Below are positions 54,690-63,427 of a stretch of DNA of 64,000 nt, in pieces (position 1 is the first letter of the stretch; each line of letters begins with the position of its first letter). Source of the stretch: Thiohalomonas denitrificans (lineage in GTDB: Bacteria > Pseudomonadota > Gammaproteobacteria > Thiohalomonadales > Thiohalomonadaceae); contig DYFR01000010.1 in assembly GCA_020725115.1 (NCBI GenBank), positions 29,601-93,600 on the forward strand, written 5' to 3'. The notes below the pieces were generated by a model. The model was not told the DNA's origin. It worked only from the letters and a program-made list of their open reading frames with translations, and did not search any database. The position numbers and the translations under genes are program-made.

Positions 54690-55466
54690 CTACTCCCCGG
54701 AAAGCAAACGGACAATAAGCCCGAAACCGTCGGTGGCCAACGATTCGAACTGTGGAATCACGGCGGGCAGGGTGAACAGGATCACCACAAACCCCATCAT
54801 CAACGCCACCGGGAAACCGATGGCAAAAATATTCAACTGCGGCGCAGCACGCGCCATGACGCCAAAGGCAATATTCACCACCAGCAATGAAGCTACGGCA
54901 GGCAGCGCCAGCCACAGCGCCCCGGCAAACATCTGGCTGCCCCAGCCGGCCAGTGTCCACAGGCTGTTGCGGGTCAGGCCATCCGCCGACACGGGCAGGA
55001 CGGTAAAGCTCTCCGCCACCAGCTCAATCATCACCAGGTGGCCGTTGAAGCCAAGAAACAGCAGTGTTACCAGCAACAGATAGAGCTGTGACAACACTGG
55101 CACCTGGGTACCGTTTTGCGGATCCACCATGGAAGCAAAACCGAGTCCCATCTGCATGGCAATGATCTGGCCGCCGGTAGTGACAGCATTGAACACCAGT
55201 TGCATGGAAAACCCCATCGCCATACCGATCAGTATCTGCTGCAGGGCGATCAGCACGGCCTCCAGACTGAGTGGGTCAACCGTCGGGCCGGCCGGCAGCA
55301 CCGGCGCTATGATGGAAGTGATAGCCAACACCAGCATCAACCGTACCCGCACCGGGATCAGGATAGAGCCGAAGATCGGCATCGCCACGATCATTGCGCC
55401 AATGCGGAACAGCGGCCACAGGTAGCTGCCGAGCCATCCTGCGATTTCAGCGCCGGTAAGATGCAT
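54690..55466 (-). CDS. fliR: Flagellar export protein FliR
   Basis: 258 aa. Six or so membrane segments (for example LFRIGAMIVAMPIFGS, VLIALQQILIGMAMGFSMQLVF), as in the FliR/FliP/FliQ gate. Start MHLTGAEIAGWLGS at 55466; 1 nt gap to fliQ. Length is normal. Confidence 0.96.
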   Translation of the reverse strand: MHLTGAEIAGWLGSYLWPLFRIGAMIVAMPIFGSILIPVRVRLMLVLAITSIIAPVLPAGPTVDPLSLEAVLIALQQILIGMAMGFSMQLVFNAVTTGGQIIAMQMGLGFASMVDPQNGTQVPVLSQLYLLLVTLLFLGFNGHLVMIELVAESFTVLPVSADGLTRNSLWTLAGWGSQMFAGALWLALPAVASLLVVNIAFGVMARAAPQLNIFAIGFPVALMMGFVVILFTLPAVIPQFESLATDGFGLIVRLLSGE

Positions 55467-55467
55467 G

Positions 55468-55737
55468 TCAACCTAACAGCGAGGGTATGCTGTTGACCAG
55501 CCGCCTAGTGTAATCAAGCAGCAGTTGCAGCATCCATGGCCCGGCAATCATCAACACCGCCAGGGTCACCAGTATCTTGGGGATAAAACTCAGAGTCATT
55601 TCATTGATCTGGGTCGCCGCCTGGAACATCGCCACCAGCAGACCAACCAGCAAGGCCGGAATCAGCAGCACCAGGATCATTACCACCATCACCTCAAGGG
55701 CCTGCTGAAAAACCGTCAGTACTGATTCCGGAGTCAT
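55468..55737 (-). CDS. fliQ: Flagellar export protein FliQ
   Basis: 89 aa. Two membrane helices (VMVVMILVLLIPALLVGLLVAMF and ILVTLAVLMIAGPWMLQLLLDY, each shortened) with the MTPESVLTVFQQALEV start. Part of the export gate with FliP and FliR. Confidence 0.96.
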   Translation of the reverse strand: MTPESVLTVFQQALEVMVVMILVLLIPALLVGLLVAMFQAATQINEMTLSFIPKILVTLAVLMIAGPWMLQLLLDYTRRLVNSIPSLLG

Positions 55738-55749
55738 GATGCGCTGCCG

Positions 55750-56493
55750 TCAGACATAGAAACTGGCAGCCAGGGTGCCGACCACCATGGCCCAGCCATC
55801 CACCAGCACAAACAGCATCAGCTTGAACGGCAACGAGATGATCATAGGCGACAGCATCATCATGCCCATGGACATAAGTACGCTGGCCACCACCAGATCG
55901 ATGATGAGAAAGGGAATAAACAGCAGGAAACCAATCTGGAAAGCGGTCTTCAGCTCACTGGTAACAAAGGCCGGCACCACCACTGACAACGGTACATCGT
56001 CCGGGGTGGCGTATGCCTCATTGCCGGACAGTCGACCGAACAGCTGGATATCACCCTCCCGCGTCTGTGCCAGCATGAAACCACGCAGCGGCACACTGGC
56101 CTTCTGTAATCCTTCCTGCAAATTGATTTTGTTATCCATGTAAGGCTGCATCGCCTCGGTGTGAATACGATCAAATACCGGAGCCATGATAAAGAAGGTA
56201 AGAAACAGGGCCAGGCCTATCAGTACCTGGCCGGATGGTGCCTGCATCAAACCTACCGCCTGACGCAGAATCGCCAACACAATGATGATGCGGGTAAAGG
56301 CCGTCATCATCATCACGGCGGCGGGCAGAAAAGTCAGCGCCGTCATCAGCAACAGCACCTGAATACTCAGGCTGTAGGTCTGGCCACCTGCCGGATTGGT
56401 GGTAACCGTTACTGCTTCCAGACCCGTCTGGGCCATAACACCAAAAGGCAGCAATGCTGCCAGCAGCAACACCGCCAGGCGCAACCGGTTCAT
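55750..56493 (-). CDS. fliP: Flagellar export protein FliP
   Basis: 247 aa. Cleavable signal peptide ([17 protein letters not shown]) followed by four membrane segments; family motif [16 protein letters not shown] and the late [16 protein letters not shown]. Core of the export pore. Overlaps fliO by 4 nt. Confidence 0.96.
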   Translation of the reverse strand: MNRLRLAVLLLAALLPFGVMAQTGLEAVTVTTNPAGGQTYSLSIQVLLLMTALTFLPAAVMMMTAFTRIIIVLAILRQAVGLMQAPSGQVLIGLALFLTFFIMAPVFDRIHTEAMQPYMDNKINLQEGLQKASVPLRGFMLAQTREGDIQLFGRLSGNEAYATPDDVPLSVVVPAFVTSELKTAFQIGFLLFIPFLIIDLVVASVLMSMGMMMLSPMIISLPFKLMLFVLVDGWAMVVGTLAASFYV

Positions 56494-56927
56494 GAGCGCC
56501 CTCCCCGCTTTAACGCCGTGCTCAGGCGTTCGGCAAAACTTTCATTGTCAGATGGCGATGCACTCACGCTAACCGGCTCATCCAGTACATGCAGTGTCTG
56601 CACCCGGCCGGGGGCCACACCAAGCAACAATTGTCTGGAACCAACCTGGATCAGTACTACACGCTCGCGCTGCCCCACCGGTACGCCACCCAACACCCGC
56701 ACCACACCACCGCCGACCTGGGTCAGACCACCGATGCGTCGCATCAACCATGCCATGCCAACGATGAGAAAGAGCACCAGAACCAGGGCCAGCAACACCT
56801 GCAGCAGACTTGTCGCACCCACCGGCTCCACCGGAGCCGGAGCAGGGCGGCCGACATCGGCAGCCCATGCCGGCACGCTCCATAGCGCGATCAACAACCA
56901 CATCAGGACGCTATGGCCAGTCTTCAT
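56490..56927 (-). CDS. fliO: Flagellar protein FliO
   Basis: 145 aa. Signal-like N-terminus ending WAADVG, one strong membrane helix ([22 protein letters not shown]), then the cytoplasmic FliO domain [24 protein letters not shown] (core [12 protein letters not shown]). Assists FliP assembly. Overlaps both fliN and fliP starts. Confidence 0.93.
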   Translation of the reverse strand: MKTGHSVLMWLLIALWSVPAWAADVGRPAPAPVEPVGATSLLQVLLALVLVLFLIVGMAWLMRRIGGLTQVGGGVVRVLGGVPVGQRERVVLIQVGSRQLLLGVAPGRVQTLHVLDEPVSVSASPSDNESFAERLSTALKRGGRS

Positions 56928-57352
56928 TTCAGCTTCTTCACTCGCTCCACCGGGCTGATGACATCAGTCAGACGGATACCGTATTTCTCGTTGACCACCA
57001 CCACCTCACCATGTGCGATGAGGGTGCCATTGACCATTACATCCAGTGGTTCACCGGCGAGGCGATCCAGTTCCACCACCGAGCCCTGATTGAGCTGCAG
57101 CAGATTGCGGATGCTGATGCGGGTGCGTCCGATCTCCAGCGAGATGGTCACCGGCACATCCAGGATCACATCCAGGTTCACCTCTTCTGACGGCAGCGGA
57201 CGATGCTCATCCTGCAAATCCTGCAAGGGTGCCTTTTTGTAATCAGGCTTGGCTGCCGACGCCGGCTCTTCTTCTGCTTCTGCCCCCGCCTCGGCCAGTG
57301 CTGCGGCCCACTCATCCATCACATCGCCGTCTTTATCTGTCGTATCGTTCAT
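56924..57352 (-). CDS. fliN: Flagellar motor switch protein FliN
   Basis: 142 aa. Acidic, variable N-terminus with alanine/glutamate run, then the SpoA domain (LDVILDVPVTISLEIGRTRISIRNLLQL; core GRTRISIRNLLQL) and VNEKYGIRLTDVISPVERV. Part of the C-ring. Overlaps fliO; follows fliM by 3 nt. Confidence 0.97.
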   Translation of the reverse strand: MNDTTDKDGDVMDEWAAALAEAGAEAEEEPASAAKPDYKKAPLQDLQDEHRPLPSEEVNLDVILDVPVTISLEIGRTRISIRNLLQLNQGSVVELDRLAGEPLDVMVNGTLIAHGEVVVVNEKYGIRLTDVISPVERVKKLK

Positions 57353-57355
57353 GGT

Positions 57356-58363
57356 TTACCCCCGCCCAGTTTCGGCGCGCCCTTTGCCAGGCCGCTCCAC
57401 CTGTTTCACTATCTTGATCGCCATATTGTCATTGGCGACTCCCAGCGTGCCGCGAAAGACCGGAATGCCTTCGGCGCGCAGAGTCACCATCTCCGGCATT
57501 TCAATGGGAATGATGTCGCCGGCCTTCATGTTCATGATGTCGCGCAGGGTCAGCTCCGTCTCTGTCAGCGTGCTGTCCATCGCCACTTCGGCAGTTCGAA
57601 CCTCTTCCCGCAATGCCACCATCCAGCGCTCATCGGTATCGGTACGGTCACTCTGCACACCGGCATCGAGCATTTCGCGTATCGGCTCCAGCATCGAATA
57701 CGGCATGGTCATATGCAGATCACCGCCACCACCTTCCAGTTCGATATGGAACTTGGAGGCGACAATCACCTCGGTAGGGCTGACGATATTGGCGAATTGC
57801 GGGTTGACCTCGGAATTGATGTACTCGAAATCCACATCCATCACCGGCGCCCAGGCCTCGCGCAAATCCTTGAATGCCAGATTGAGCAGCATCTGGATCA
57901 CACGCTGCTCGGTCGGGGTAAATTCACGGCCTTCAATCTTGGCATGGTAACGCCCGTCACCACCGAAGAAGTTGTCCACCACGATAAACACCAGCTTGGG
58001 ATCAAGCACCAGCAGCGCGGTGCCGCGCAGCGGCCGTATCTTGATCATGTTGAGACTGGTAGGGACATACAGGGTGTGCACATATTCAGCGAACTTCATC
58101 ATCTCCACGCCGCCGACAGAGATTTCTGCTGAACGACGCAGCATGTTGAACAGACTGATGCGGAAATGGCGTGAGAAGCGCTCGTTGATCATCTCCAGGG
58201 TCGGCATGCGGCCACGGACGATGCGTTCCTCACTGGCAAAATCGTAGGTACGAGCCTCGCCGTCCACCAGCCCCTCGTCGGCCTCGGTGTCGATGTCGCC
58301 GCCCGAGACCCCGTGCAGGAGGGCGTCGATTTCGTCTTGCGATAGCAGGTCGTTGATGGCCAT
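57356..58363 (-). CDS. fliM: Flagellar motor switch protein FliM
   Basis: 335 aa. The CheY-P-binding peptide LSQDEIDALL lies at residues 7-16, followed by the GGXG-containing middle domain (MVHLVRN-like fold absent; region PLRGTALLVLDPKLVFIVVDNFFGGDG, core FFGGDG) and a C-terminal FliN-like SpoA domain. Couples chemotaxis to motor reversal. Confidence 0.97.
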   Translation of the reverse strand: MAINDLLSQDEIDALLHGVSGGDIDTEADEGLVDGEARTYDFASEERIVRGRMPTLEMINERFSRHFRISLFNMLRRSAEISVGGVEMMKFAEYVHTLYVPTSLNMIKIRPLRGTALLVLDPKLVFIVVDNFFGGDGRYHAKIEGREFTPTEQRVIQMLLNLAFKDLREAWAPVMDVDFEYINSEVNPQFANIVSPTEVIVASKFHIELEGGGGDLHMTMPYSMLEPIREMLDAGVQSDRTDTDERWMVALREEVRTAEVAMDSTLTETELTLRDIMNMKAGDIIPIEMPEMVTLRAEGIPVFRGTLGVANDNMAIKIVKQVERPGKGRAETGRG

Positions 58364-58369
58364 GGGTGT

Positions 58370-58891
58370 CTACTGCATGACAAACTCGGTGAAATAGACG
58401 GCCTCTACCTTGCGTTCCTTTTCGTAGGTATCGAGGATGAGCTGTATCTTTTCCAGAATGAGGCCGCGCAACTGCTCCTTGCCTTCCGGCGTACTCACGA
58501 CCTCATACTTCTGTCCGCCCAACAGCAGCAGGATGTCATTGCGGATGGCCGGCATGTGGGTCTCCATCGCCTTCAATGCTGCCGGATCGTGACTCATCAC
58601 CTGCAGATTGACCTGCAGGAAGCGCACCGGGGCGCCCTGACCGAAATTGACCACCAGCTTGTCCAGGGCCAGATAATGGGCGGGTTTGACCGCCACCGTC
58701 TTGCTGGTCTTGCTGTCAGCCGCCGTTTCCTCGGCCGGTTCACCCTTGAGGAGAAAGAAGGCCGCCGCACCACCGCCCAGCGCCAGCACCAGTAATGCGA
58801 TGGCGATATAGATGATCAGGCGCTTCTTGCCGGCAGGTTTCTGCTGCACATCAAGATCCAGCTCTTCGTCGCGTTCTTCTTTTTTCGCCAT
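58370..58891 (-). CDS. fliL: Flagellar basal body protein FliL
   Basis: 173 aa. One membrane helix (LIIYIAIALLVLALGGGAAAFFLL, shortened) after a charged N-terminus, then the periplasmic FliL domain (PAHYLALDKLVVNFG ... RFLQVNLQVMSHDP) ending in VYFTEFVMQ. It surrounds stator units. First gene of the flagellar unit in this window, with GGGGAAGGGG before the ATG and a candidate sigma-54 promoter upstream. Confidence 0.95.
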   Translation of the reverse strand: MAKKEERDEELDLDVQQKPAGKKRLIIYIAIALLVLALGGGAAAFFLLKGEPAEETAADSKTSKTVAVKPAHYLALDKLVVNFGQGAPVRFLQVNLQVMSHDPAALKAMETHMPAIRNDILLLLGGQKYEVVSTPEGKEQLRGLILEKIQLILDTYEKERKVEAVYFTEFVMQ

Positions 58892-58923
58892 GCCCCTTCC
58901 CCCACTCGGTTTGACGGATTCAA

Positions 58924-58939
58924 AGCAAGCTGTATGCCA
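58924..58939 (-). promoter_or_regulatory. Candidate sigma-54 promoter of the fliL operon
   Basis: On the minus strand the sequence is TGGCAT-N5-TTGCT, with the GG and GC in the exact -24/-12 spacing (consensus TGGCAC-N5-TTGCW). It lies 33 nt before the fliL start, and the AT-rich stretch 58950-59000 just upstream is a plausible FleQ/IHF region. Polar-flagellum class II genes in Pseudomonas and Vibrio use sigma-54. Confidence 0.75.
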
Positions 58940-59043
58940 GCCGGGAATTCGAATATTATTTCTTTTTATTACAACAAGTTATAACAAAGCCCAATCAATA
59001 GAGACGCCCCCGGACGTTACCCGCCGGAAAATTGGCGCCCGAG

Positions 59044-59592
59044 CTATGTCGGGACAAACAGCGTGCTGCGATAGTACTGCAGCTCTGTAATGGATTCGCG
59101 GATGTCATCCAGTGCCTGATGGGCACCGCTCTTCTGCAAACCGGCCGCCACGGTCGGATACCAGCGCCGCGCCAATTCCTTGATCGTGCTGACATCCATG
59201 TTGCGGTAATGGAAGAAGGCCTCCAGCTCGGGCATCCAGCGTGCCAGGAAGCGACGATCCTGGCAGATGCTGTTGCCGCACATGGGCGACTTGCCGGCCG
59301 GAACATGCTGTTGCAGGAACTCAATGGTGGCGCGCACCGCCGCCGCCTCGTCGAGAGTACTGGCACGAACCCGCGCCACCAGGCCGGATTCGGTGTGGGT
59401 GCGGGTGTTCCATTCATCCATGCCGGCCAGCACCGCCTCTTCCTGGTGCACGGCCAGCACCGGCCCTTCGGCGAGGACGTTGAGCTGGCTGTCCGTGACG
59501 ATGGTGGCGATCTCGATGATGCGGTCGGACAAAGGTTCCAGCCCGGTCATTTCCAGATCGATCCAGATGAGATTGTCGGGATTAGGCGCCAT
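59044..59592 (-). CDS. orn: Oligoribonuclease
   Basis: 182 aa. DEDDh exonuclease that degrades 2-5 nt RNAs and pGpG. D12 and E14 ([12 protein letters not shown]), the middle [14 protein letters not shown], and the late H/D in [11 protein letters not shown] are present. Divergent from the M48 protease gene and 152 nt upstream of fliL on the same strand; the fliL sigma-54 promoter lies in that gap, so orn is a separate unit. Confidence 0.97.
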   Translation of the reverse strand: MAPNPDNLIWIDLEMTGLEPLSDRIIEIATIVTDSQLNVLAEGPVLAVHQEEAVLAGMDEWNTRTHTESGLVARVRASTLDEAAAVRATIEFLQQHVPAGKSPMCGNSICQDRRFLARWMPELEAFFHYRNMDVSTIKELARRWYPTVAAGLQKSGAHQALDDIRESITELQYYRSTLFVPT

Positions 59593-59685
59593 GGATTCGA
59601 CTTGCTCCGTGTGGGGTCAGGTTGCGGGCTATTCTATCAGAAGCTAACCTGCCCCCCCGCCGTCCACCGGAAGACTACGCCACCC

Positions 59686-60927
59686 ATGAATGGATTTACC
59701 CTGCTGTTCCTCGCCGCCCTCGCCCTCACGCTCACCACCCAATGGTGGCTGGCCCGGCGCCAGCTGCGCCACGTTGACGCCCACCGTCCCCAGGTGCCCG
59801 CCCCTTTCGCTGCGCATATCCCCCTGACCGACCACCAGCGCGCCGCCGATTACACCCTGGCCCGCACCCGACTCAGTCAGTGGGAGCGGCTCTACGGCAG
59901 CGGCCTGTTGCTGCTGTGGACCCTGGGCGGCGGCCTCGAACTGCTCGACCGGCTCTGGCATATGGTGCAGCTGCCGCCCCTGGCCAGCGGCATCGGCATC
60001 CTGCTCAGCGCCTTTCTTCTGATGGGACTGCTGGAGTTGCCCTTTACCCTGTACCGCACCTTCCGGCTGGAACAGACATTCGGCTTCAATCACACCACTC
60101 CCCGGCTGTTTGCCAGCGACCTGATCAAGCAGGCGCTGCTGTGGCTGCTGCTCGTTGGGCCACTGGCCGCGGCGGTGCTGTGGCTGATGGCCGGGACGGG
60201 ACCATGGTGGTGGCTGTACGTCTGGCTGGTATGGATAGGTTTCAGCCTGCTGCTGCTATGGGCCTATCCCGCCTTCATAGCCCCCCTGTTCAATACATTC
60301 GAGCCGCTGCAAAACACCGCACTGCGCGAGCGTATCGAGCGGCTGTTGCAGCGCTGCGGCTTCTCCGCCGCAGGTGTCTTCGTCATGGACGGTTCACGCC
60401 GCTCCGCCCACGGCAACGCCTATTTCACCGGCCTCGGCCGTAACAAGCGCATCGTATTTTTCGATACTCTGCTGAACACCCTCGACGACGACGAAATCGA
60501 GGCGGTGCTGGCCCACGAGCTGGGGCACTTCCATCATCGCCATGTGCAACAGCGTTTCATCGTCAGTGCCCTGCTCAGCCTGGCCGGTCTGGCCCTGCTC
60601 GGCGTGCTGGCCGAGGCGCCCTGGTTCTATCACGGTCTGGGCGTGAGTCAGCCCTCGCTGCCCATGGCGCTGCTGCTGTTCCTGCTGGTGGTGCCGGTAT
60701 TCACCGCCTTCCTGCAACCCTTGCTGGCAGTGCGCATGCGCAAGCACGAATTTGAAGCCGACGACTTTGCCGCACGTCAAAGCAGCGCCACCCATCTGAT
60801 CCAGGCGCTGGTCAAGCTGTATCAGGAAAACGCCAGCACCCTCACCCCCGACCCTCTCTATTCGGCCTTTCACGATACGCACCCACCGGCACCGGTGCGT
60901 ATCGCCCATCTCACTGCCGGGAGATAA
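59686..60927 (+). CDS. M48 family metallopeptidase (Ste24-like)
   Basis: 413 aa from ATG 59686 (MNGFTLLFLAALALTL). Several membrane segments (1-20, 72-90, 103-122, 148-170, 175-195) and the zinc motif HELGH at 277-281 with the third ligand in HEFEADDFAARQS. Ste24/CAAX-prenyl-protease-1 type inner-membrane protease. Commonly found between orn and rsgA in gammaproteobacteria. Substrates in bacteria unknown. Confidence 0.95.
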   Translation: MNGFTLLFLAALALTLTTQWWLARRQLRHVDAHRPQVPAPFAAHIPLTDHQRAADYTLARTRLSQWERLYGSGLLLLWTLGGGLELLDRLWHMVQLPPLASGIGILLSAFLLMGLLELPFTLYRTFRLEQTFGFNHTTPRLFASDLIKQALLWLLLVGPLAAAVLWLMAGTGPWWWLYVWLVWIGFSLLLLWAYPAFIAPLFNTFEPLQNTALRERIERLLQRCGFSAAGVFVMDGSRRSAHGNAYFTGLGRNKRIVFFDTLLNTLDDDEIEAVLAHELGHFHHRHVQQRFIVSALLSLAGLALLGVLAEAPWFYHGLGVSQPSLPMALLLFLLVVPVFTAFLQPLLAVRMRKHEFEADDFAARQSSATHLIQALVKLYQENASTLTPDPLYSAFHDTHPPAPVRIAHLTAGR

Positions 60928-60931
60928 CACC

Positions 60932-61276
60932 ATGCCCGCCGATATGCTCGCCAGCCAGCAGTGCCAGCCCATCGCACGCGGTACACCACCCCTCGATGGC
61001 GCAACGGTAACCGCACTACGCCCCCAATTGCCGCACTGGAGTCTCGCCGAGGATGGCGGCAGCCTGTACCGTGAATTCAGGTTCCGTGATTTCTACGCCA
61101 CCATGGCCTTCGTCAACGCCCTGGCCTGGATAGCCCATCAACAGGATCACCACCCGGATCTGCAGGTGGGCTACAATCGCTGCCTGGTTACCTGGAGCAC
61201 GCACGCCGTCGGCGGCCTGTCCCGCAATGACTTGATCTGTGCCGCCCGCACCGATGCACTGGAACCCACCGCATGA
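60932..61276 (+). CDS. phhB: 4a-hydroxytetrahydrobiopterin dehydratase
   Basis: 114 aa. Pterin-4a-carbinolamine dehydratase fold with the active-site histidines in AHQQDHHPDLQVGYN and the conserved VTWSTHAVGGLSRND. Usually recycles pterin for phenylalanine hydroxylase; here it stands alone between the protease and rsgA, 4 nt after the former. A moonlighting role as transcription cofactor is known in some taxa only. Confidence 0.94.
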   Translation: MPADMLASQQCQPIARGTPPLDGATVTALRPQLPHWSLAEDGGSLYREFRFRDFYATMAFVNALAWIAHQQDHHPDLQVGYNRCLVTWSTHAVGGLSRNDLICAARTDALEPTA

Positions 61277-61298
61277 TCATGCCCCCGTCTGATATTCA

Positions 61299-62342
61299 AT
61301 GAGCAAACGTAAACTGACGCGCCAGCAGACCTGGCGCATCGACAAGATTCAGGAAGAACGACGCCAGCGAGCCCAGCGCAAGGCTGTCGACCTGGAACAG
61401 TGCGACGGTGAGCCGCTGGGTTCGGAGCAGCCGGGCCTGGTCATTGCCAATTACGGCGCGGCACTCGATGTGGAGGCCGCCGACGGCAACGTCCACCGTT
61501 GCCGCCTGCGGCAGAATCTGGAACTGCTGGTGCCGGGGGATCGGGTGATCTGGCAAAGCATCGGCCAGGGCACGGATGGCGTGGTGGTCGCGCTTGAGCC
61601 GCGCCGCACCCTCCTCGCCCGCCCTGACGCCCTGGGCGAGCCGCGACCGCTGGCGGCAAACATCGATCAAATCATGGTTGTCGCGGCGCCCCGCCCCGCC
61701 TACAGCACCGACCTCATCGATCAGTATCTGGTCGCCGCCGAAAATACCGGCATCACCCCGCTGATTGTATTCAACAAGGTGGATCTGCTGGTTGATCCGG
61801 CCGACACGCAACGCATCGAACAGGACCTCGCCCGCTACCGCCAGATCGGCTACCGCGTGATCCAGGCCAGCACCGTGGCCCAGCACGGCCTTGACGAGGT
61901 GCTTGATGCCCTGCGAGGCAAGAGCAGTGTGTTCGTCGGCCAGTCCGGTGTTGGAAAATCCTCCCTGGTGAAAATGCTGCTGCCGCAACACGAAGTGAAG
62001 GTCGGCGCCCTCACGGAGCGCAGCGGCCTGGGCCGTCACACTACCAGTTCGGCACGCTACTACCATCTGAGTGACAGCGGCGCCATCATCGATTCACCCG
62101 GTGTGCGCGAGTTCAGCCTGTGGCACATGGAAGCGCCTGAACTGGCGCAGGGGTTTATCGAATTCCGCAACTTCCTCGGCAGCTGCCGCTTCCGTGACTG
62201 CAGCCATCGCCATGAACCCGGCTGTGCCCTGCAGCAGGCCGTCACCGACGGCAGCATCAGTGCCGAGCGACTGGCCAGCTATCACCGCATGGTGGAGGAC
62301 GGTGCAGGAACGAGGGATGAAGGGCGCGGGGCAAGAAACTAG
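61299..62342 (+). CDS. rsgA: Ribosome small subunit-dependent GTPase A
   Basis: 347 aa. N-terminal OB fold (about 40-105), circularly permuted GTPase with G4 NKVDLL (159-164) before the P-loop GQSGVGKSS (214-222) and G3 DSPG (265-268), then the zinc finger C296-x4-C301-x-H303-x5-C309. Helps 30S maturation. The last ten residues (GTRDEGRGARN) are encoded by an ACGAGGGATGAAGGGCG sequence that looks like a tandem-word intergenic element, so the C-terminus may be repeat-derived. Confidence 0.96.
   Translation: MSKRKLTRQQTWRIDKIQEERRQRAQRKAVDLEQCDGEPLGSEQPGLVIANYGAALDVEAADGNVHRCRLRQNLELLVPGDRVIWQSIGQGTDGVVVALEPRRTLLARPDALGEPRPLAANIDQIMVVAAPRPAYSTDLIDQYLVAAENTGITPLIVFNKVDLLVDPADTQRIEQDLARYRQIGYRVIQASTVAQHGLDEVLDALRGKSSVFVGQSGVGKSSLVKMLLPQHEVKVGALTERSGLGRHTTSSARYYHLSDSGAIIDSPGVREFSLWHMEAPELAQGFIEFRNFLGSCRFRDCSHRHEPGCALQQAVTDGSISAERLASYHRMVEDGAGTRDEGRGARN
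62303..62337. repeat. G/A-rich tandem-word sequence at the rsgA 3' end
   Basis: Words ACGAGGGATGA and AGGGCGCGGGGCAAG overlap the last codons of rsgA. Similar in style to the other intergenic elements, but no partner arm is obvious downstream before the motB stop. Confidence 0.35.
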
Positions 62343-62362
62343 ATAGTAATCTCCCCCACTCG

Positions 62363-63409
62363 CTACCTTCCCGGCGGAGGACCGAGTACGCCTTCAATGG
62401 CGCTTTCCACATCAGTGCCACCGGAACGGCCCGGCGCCTGACGCGGAGTAATGGCAGGAGACAGTGACGGAGCGGGCGTGATGACGGGCGCAACTACGCT
62501 CGGTACTGGCGGCACGGCCGGAGCCGGTTCAGACGGTAGCGGTTCGGACACCGGCGCTGCCGGCGTCACATCATCGAGACCGATGGCCCGCTCCGTGGCC
62601 TTGTTCAGCACCACGATACTGATGCGGCGGTTCACCGGATTGAACGGATTGGCCTTGTCGAACATCACCGAATCGGCCAGACCGACGACACGCCCAAACT
62701 TCTTGTTCGGCATACCGGCCGTGGTCATTTCCCGTCGTGCGGCATTGGCGCGATCAGCCGAGAGCTCCCAGTTGCTGTAGTCGGTACGTTCGCGGCTGTA
62801 GGGCGTGGCATCGGTATGGCCGGTGAGACTGACGTGATTCGGTACTTCATTGATGGTACGGGCGAGCTCGCGCAGGATGTCGCGGGTATAGGGCTTCAGC
62901 CGGGTGCTGCCGAGATCGAACATGGGTCGGTTTTCCCGATCCACGATCTGGATACGCAGGCCTTCGCTGGTGATATCCAGCAACAGCTGTTCCTTGAAAT
63001 CCTTCAGCATGGGGCTGGCCTCGATCTGCTCCTTGAGCTTCTGCATCAGCTCATCCAGCCGCGCCTTGTCCTCGATAATTTCAGCAATGGTCTCCGCCGC
63101 GGGTGTTGCGGCGGCATCACGCATCGGCTCACCCTCGCCGCGCGGCACCTCCAGCGCTCCCCCCAGCTTGATCATCGAGGTGGAGGCGCCACCCGGCCCC
63201 TGGATGGCACTGGGATTCTGGAAAAAATCCGAGATAGCCGCCTTCTCTTCCTGGGTGGTTGAGCCGAGCAGCCACATCAGCAGGAAGAAGGCCATCATCG
63301 CCGTCACGAAGTCGGCATAGGCCACCTTCCAGGCCCCGCCATGATGACCATGGCCGCCCTTCTTGATCTTCTTGACGACGATCGGCTGCTTTTTATCTTC
63401 CAACGCCAT
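62363..63409 (-). CDS. motB: Flagellar stator protein MotB
   Basis: 348 aa. N-terminal basic tail with GHGHHGG, membrane helix VAYADFVTAMMAFFLLMWLL with the proton-carrying D33, and a periplasmic OmpA-like domain (VSLTGHTDATPYSRERTDYSN core GHTDATPY, NWELSADRANAAR) followed by a long proline-rich tail (about 275-348) unusual in length. Convergent with rsgA. Forms the second stator with the adjacent motA. Confidence 0.96.
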   Translation of the reverse strand: MALEDKKQPIVVKKIKKGGHGHHGGAWKVAYADFVTAMMAFFLLMWLLGSTTQEEKAAISDFFQNPSAIQGPGGASTSMIKLGGALEVPRGEGEPMRDAAATPAAETIAEIIEDKARLDELMQKLKEQIEASPMLKDFKEQLLLDITSEGLRIQIVDRENRPMFDLGSTRLKPYTRDILRELARTINEVPNHVSLTGHTDATPYSRERTDYSNWELSADRANAARREMTTAGMPNKKFGRVVGLADSVMFDKANPFNPVNRRISIVVLNKATERAIGLDDVTPAAPVSEPLPSEPAPAVPPVPSVVAPVITPAPSLSPAITPRQAPGRSGGTDVESAIEGVLGPPPGR

Positions 63410-63427
63410 CTCCCGCCGGTCGTACGC

